This document shows, piece by piece, positions 61,416-64,000 of a DNA stretch of 64,000 nt. The translations under genes were made by a program, and so were the position numbers. The stretch is from Chitinophagales bacterium (GTDB lineage Bacteria; Bacteroidota; Bacteroidia; Chitinophagales; LD1), in contig JAHCHW010000001.1 in NCBI GenBank assembly GCA_026129525.1, forward strand, positions 62,001-126,000, given 5' to 3'. Position 1 is the first letter of the stretch. Every line of letters starts with the position of its first letter. Under the pieces are notes generated by a model. The model was not told the origin of the DNA and searched no databases. It saw nothing but the letters and a program-made list of their open reading frames with translations.

Positions 61416-62327
61416 TCAAAGTCCCCATTCTGTAAATAATTTCCATACGGCATACTTTACTTTGTCCGTAAACGGATAACGCAATACTAAATCATCCTTT
61501 ACTAAAGTGCTGTTGTATTTTTTCAGATTTTGGAAATAAGTTTCAAAATGTTCTGCAAGTAATGCATCGTTACCAGTGGCTATTTCGCGAATGGTAGTGC
61601 TGTTAAAATGAATAAACACTATCGGATACTTTCCGTCAATCAGCACTTCGTTTCCGGCTTGTATGCGCTTGCAAATTTCCGTATTCCATCCCGCAACATT
61701 GCAACCCTTATGGCGAAGCACATGAGCCTTTTCGTCTATAACCGGCAGCAGGTCTAAATACTTTTGGTCGTCAAACAAACCGCGGAAAGCATTTTTCTCG
61801 CAACGGTAAATGCAGCAGTTCGCCCACCAGTTTAAGCCCGCTGTTGCGCTTTGCGAAGCGCCCACAAAACCTGCATTGTACAATCCTACCCGAAAGTTTG
61901 CTTCGAACCAGTTTTGATGGCTGCGCGGGTCATTGCGGTAATAGTGCGGGGTCAGCAAAAAACTGTGTTGCTTCAGTAAATCAAAAAGGAATGTGTACTT
62001 GTTGTAAAAGAATAAGTCGTTGTCCAGGTAAATTACACTTTCGGGCTTGTGCTCACCATAGTGTAATAGAAAATTCAAAAATACAGGCTTTAAACACCAG
62101 CGGAGTTTGTCGTTGTTGTTTCCATACTTCTCAATAATCTTGGCAGCATTATCAGCGCTTTTTATGTCGTCCAAATTCCAAAAGCGACAGCGCGGATGTT
62201 GCACTTGTGCTCCGTTTTCCACCAACAAAACATGTAACACAAAATCATCGCCTTGTTCCAGCGAATCGGCCAGTGCCAATGTTTTGTATAAATGACTGTT
62301 GGTTGATATGGTGCAGAAATGATACAC
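61416..62327 (-). CDS. GT8/GT-A-like glycosyltransferase
   Basis: A 303-residue GT-A fold transferase. FCTISTNSHLYKTLALADSLEQ is the nucleotide-binding start common to glycogenin-like and related enzymes, VIYLDNDLFFYNKY holds the DxD metal motif (DND) and FRVGLYNAGFVGAS plus WANCCIYRCEKNAFRGLFDDQKYLDLLP are acceptor-site features (GFVGA-like NAGF and DDQ). No membrane segment, so it acts on the cytoplasmic face, perhaps on a lipid-linked glycan. 7 bases after the SGNH gene. Confidence 0.85.
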   Translation of the reverse strand: MYHFCTISTNSHLYKTLALADSLEQGDDFVLHVLLVENGAQVQHPRCRFWNLDDIKSADNAAKIIEKYGNNNDKLRWCLKPVFLNFLLHYGEHKPESVIYLDNDLFFYNKYTFLFDLLKQHSFLLTPHYYRNDPRSHQNWFEANFRVGLYNAGFVGASQSATAGLNWWANCCIYRCEKNAFRGLFDDQKYLDLLPVIDEKAHVLRHKGCNVAGWNTEICKRIQAGNEVLIDGKYPIVFIHFNSTTIREIATGNDALLAEHFETYFQNLKKYNSTLVKDDLVLRYPFTDKVKYAVWKLFTEWGL

Positions 62328-62334
62328 GCTACAA

Positions 62335-63402
62335 TTATTTGGCAGTCTGAAAATACGCTTTCAGATAACTTTTAACACTGTCGGCATACAAGCGGTGCCC
62401 CGCATTGTTTAAATGTCCGTCAGGATTGGGTTTAAAATATTCTTTTGGTGTGTGCCATATCAGCCAATCCGCTTCCGTTTGTTTATCCTTCAGCAAATCT
62501 GCATAACGGTTGCAATACTTCTCTTTTGTGTAGTCCGCTTCTTTGCTTTCCGGAATAAGAATAAATTTTATGGGCACATGATTGTTCGCAGCAAGTTGCT
62601 GAATAGCGTTCAGATATTTTTTGGTGATGGAAGTGTTTTTTCGCAACCGCTCGTAAGCTATTTTTTCTTCAATACGATAAATGCCGGCATATAATCGCGA
62701 AAGCAGAGCGCTTGCTGCGACAATTTTTTCGTATAGCTTTTTCGGATGTTTCAGAAAATAGCGCTCATTGGCAAGATAGTCGTACGCTGCTTGGGCGTTG
62801 GCAAAATGCTTGCCGTCAATATCGGCAAGTATAGCGCCCGCATTAGTCCAATAATAAAAAGGCGAATCGGGAGTAACTTGCCGGTCGTGCTTCATTAAAT
62901 CGTTTCCCATAAAAAAAACAACAAACACAATATGGGGTTGTAGCTGCGGAATATACTGTTGTGCAATTGCTAGATATTGCGGTGGGTCGGCAGCGGGTAT
63001 GCCGGTGTTGATGATTTCGAAATCGGTTTCGCGCGCAAGCAAATCGCAAAAGGAACTGTCATAAAACGGGCTGGCACTCATACCCCATGTAAAGCTGTCG
63101 CCTATAAACAGGATTTTCTTTCTGGTTGAATCTAACTCGTTAAAGTCTTTTCCGCGAAATCCCTCATCGTTAATCGCTAAATGTTGTTCAGCCCAGTAAT
63201 CTTTCGATGCCACCAGCAAACCTTTTTCATTCGTAAAAAAATCAGGAATCACCACCAGTGAATCTACCGGCTGAAAATGCAGCCAGTTGGGGCGAAGGTC
63301 GCCCGGTTGATAGCCCATGCTCCGCAACACCACTTCAATTGCCGCACAAAAAAGCAGCAGCAAAAGCAATTGAAAGCCGAGCCATTTAAGCCACTTTCTC
63401 AT
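62335..63402 (-). CDS. SGNH/GDSL hydrolase-like membrane protein
   Basis: A 355-residue protein with an N-terminal membrane helix (WLGFQLLLLLLFCAAIEVVLRSM) and a periplasmic SGNH fold. Block I: ILFIGDSFTWGMSA (nucleophile Ser); the Asn block: VFFMGNDLMKHD; block V: PDGHLNNAGHRLYADSV with the Asp/His pair. Members in glycan operons add or remove O-acetyl groups from sugars, as AlgJ/AlgX-like proteins do. That role is an inference from the neighbours. Its start overlaps the upstream glycosyltransferase stop by 17 bases. Confidence 0.85.
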   Translation of the reverse strand: MRKWLKWLGFQLLLLLLFCAAIEVVLRSMGYQPGDLRPNWLHFQPVDSLVVIPDFFTNEKGLLVASKDYWAEQHLAINDEGFRGKDFNELDSTRKKILFIGDSFTWGMSASPFYDSSFCDLLARETDFEIINTGIPAADPPQYLAIAQQYIPQLQPHIVFVVFFMGNDLMKHDRQVTPDSPFYYWTNAGAILADIDGKHFANAQAAYDYLANERYFLKHPKKLYEKIVAASALLSRLYAGIYRIEEKIAYERLRKNTSITKKYLNAIQQLAANNHVPIKFILIPESKEADYTKEKYCNRYADLLKDKQTEADWLIWHTPKEYFKPNPDGHLNNAGHRLYADSVKSYLKAYFQTAK

Positions 63403-64000
63403 CGCGCACTAAAAATTTTTCGCCTATTCGTTCCACGTATTCCCAAATATCCCACCCCTTTTTACCCCAGCAATGGTAAACGTGTAAAAACGCAGGATAC
63501 ACTTTTGTTTTAAAAGCGTTATCGGTAAATGCACCTTCGCTGTTCATCATTACACCCGGTGTGGTATAGTCGGCAATAAAATTGAACTTTTGCGGCAGCA
63601 CAGGATTTTTCTGCAACCCGAATTGCCAAACGGTTGCAATTAGGGTTCCCTGGTCGCGCACATACCATTGCGGGTCTTTAAAAACTTGCATGGTTTTATC
63701 GAACCACGCGTTCATAAAATCTTCGCTGTTGTCGTCAAACAAAAACACGCCACCGTTCCAGTGCTGAAATTTTTTGTCCTTCACTTCAATGCCAAACTTG
63801 GCTTGAATGTATTCAGCCAAATGATGGCACTCGGGGTTAAATACATCTCTGCCATCGGGCCCTATCCAGCGCTTCTTAAACGAGTTCCAGCGCCAGTGCG
63901 AGTTCTTTTCAATATCGCGGAACATATCTTCTGCCGGAGGGATTATCACTCTTCCTTCGGCATCGTGCCAAAGTTTTTTCCAGCGGTTGTAAAACATGTC
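63386..64000 (-). CDS. glycosyltransferase, C-terminal part, runs off the window
   Basis: At least 204 residues are visible and the frame is open to the right edge, so the N-terminus lies outside. HWNGGVFLFDDNSEDFMNAWFDKTM, then WYVRDQGTLIATVWQFGLQ (acceptor/donor-site DQG) and LHVYHCWGKKGW match GT-A sugar transferases such as GT8-like family members that work on surface glycans. The DxD motif would be in the missing part. First visible gene of the leftward operon and translationally coupled to the SGNH gene. Confidence 0.72.
   Translation of the reverse strand, partial: DMFYNRWKKLWHDAEGRVIIPPAEDMFRDIEKNSHWRWNSFKKRWIGPDGRDVFNPECHHLAEYIQAKFGIEVKDKKFQHWNGGVFLFDDNSEDFMNAWFDKTMQVFKDPQWYVRDQGTLIATVWQFGLQKNPVLPQKFNFIADYTTPGVMMNSEGAFTDNAFKTKVYPAFLHVYHCWGKKGWDIWEYVERIGEKFLVRDEKVA

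Overview
The window is a 64 kb stretch of a Bacteroidota chromosome, most likely from the Chitinophagales/Sphingobacteriales side of the phylum. The evidence is a PorP/SprF-family protein, two type B and two type A type IX secretion (T9SS) C-terminal sorting domains, SprB-like repeats, Bacteroidota-style promoters (TTG-N20-TAnnTTTG and the variant TACCTTCG) and very few Shine-Dalgarno sites. Both edges cut genes: an alpha/beta hydrolase tail on the left and a glycosyltransferase on the right. I found no rRNA, tRNA, CRISPR array, transposase, integrase or phage gene.

Layout. 0.3-6.3 kb: a leftward operon of a collagen-like protein, a small exported protein, a type B CTD protein, PorP/SprF and a PorE-like TPR/beta-propeller/OmpA protein. 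6.5-8.4 kb: an OmpA lipoprotein and tatC. 8.5-11.8 kb: a LysR regulator divergent from a long-type isocitrate dehydrogenase, followed by two small ORFs and a truncated DUF6671-like gene. 12.0-16.5 kb: a type I secretion-like operon (ABC, HlyD, TolC) whose ABC protein lacks nearly all catalytic motifs, then rpiB. 17-26.9 kb: a T9SS propeller protein, a TPR-adenylate cyclase, a YugP-like peptidase, a coiled-coil protein, fumC, an SDR, a lipoprotein and a second collagen-like protein. 27.2-29.9 kb: rplM-rpsI-rpsB-tsf with promoter and terminator. 30-37.9 kb: a third collagen-like protein paired with a T9SS protein, a sterol desaturase-family enzyme, an exported GH13 enzyme, and a large protein with two C-type lectin domains and a type B CTD. 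37.9-44.6 kb: a helix-hairpin-helix protein, ftsQ-ftsA-ftsZ and a Bacteroidota-specific helical protein. 44.7-53.3 kb: GH92, GH1, myo-inositol oxygenase, an SSS symporter and an MFS transporter, which look like a sugar/inositol/uronate utilisation region. 53.3-58.6 kb: a hydrolase, a polyprenyl synthase, a GH3-family acyl-adenylating protein, lptB and an AraC regulator. 58.6-64 kb: a tightly packed leftward glycosylation operon with a TMTC-like GT-C enzyme, two glycosyltransferases and an SGNH protein.

How it fits together. Much of the window concerns the cell surface: T9SS parts and cargo, collagen-like fibres rich in Gly-Pro-Thr, a putative calcium-dependent lectin, LPS transport ATPase, and an operon resembling eukaryotic TMTC O-mannosyltransferases. 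The most unusual locus is the ABC/HlyD/TolC operon, where the Walker A motif is kept but the Q-loop Gln, the LSGGQ signature, the Walker B DE order and the H-loop His are all altered. I see no single unmistakable new system; the best candidates are that operon, the T9SS/collagen operon and the TMTC-like operon.
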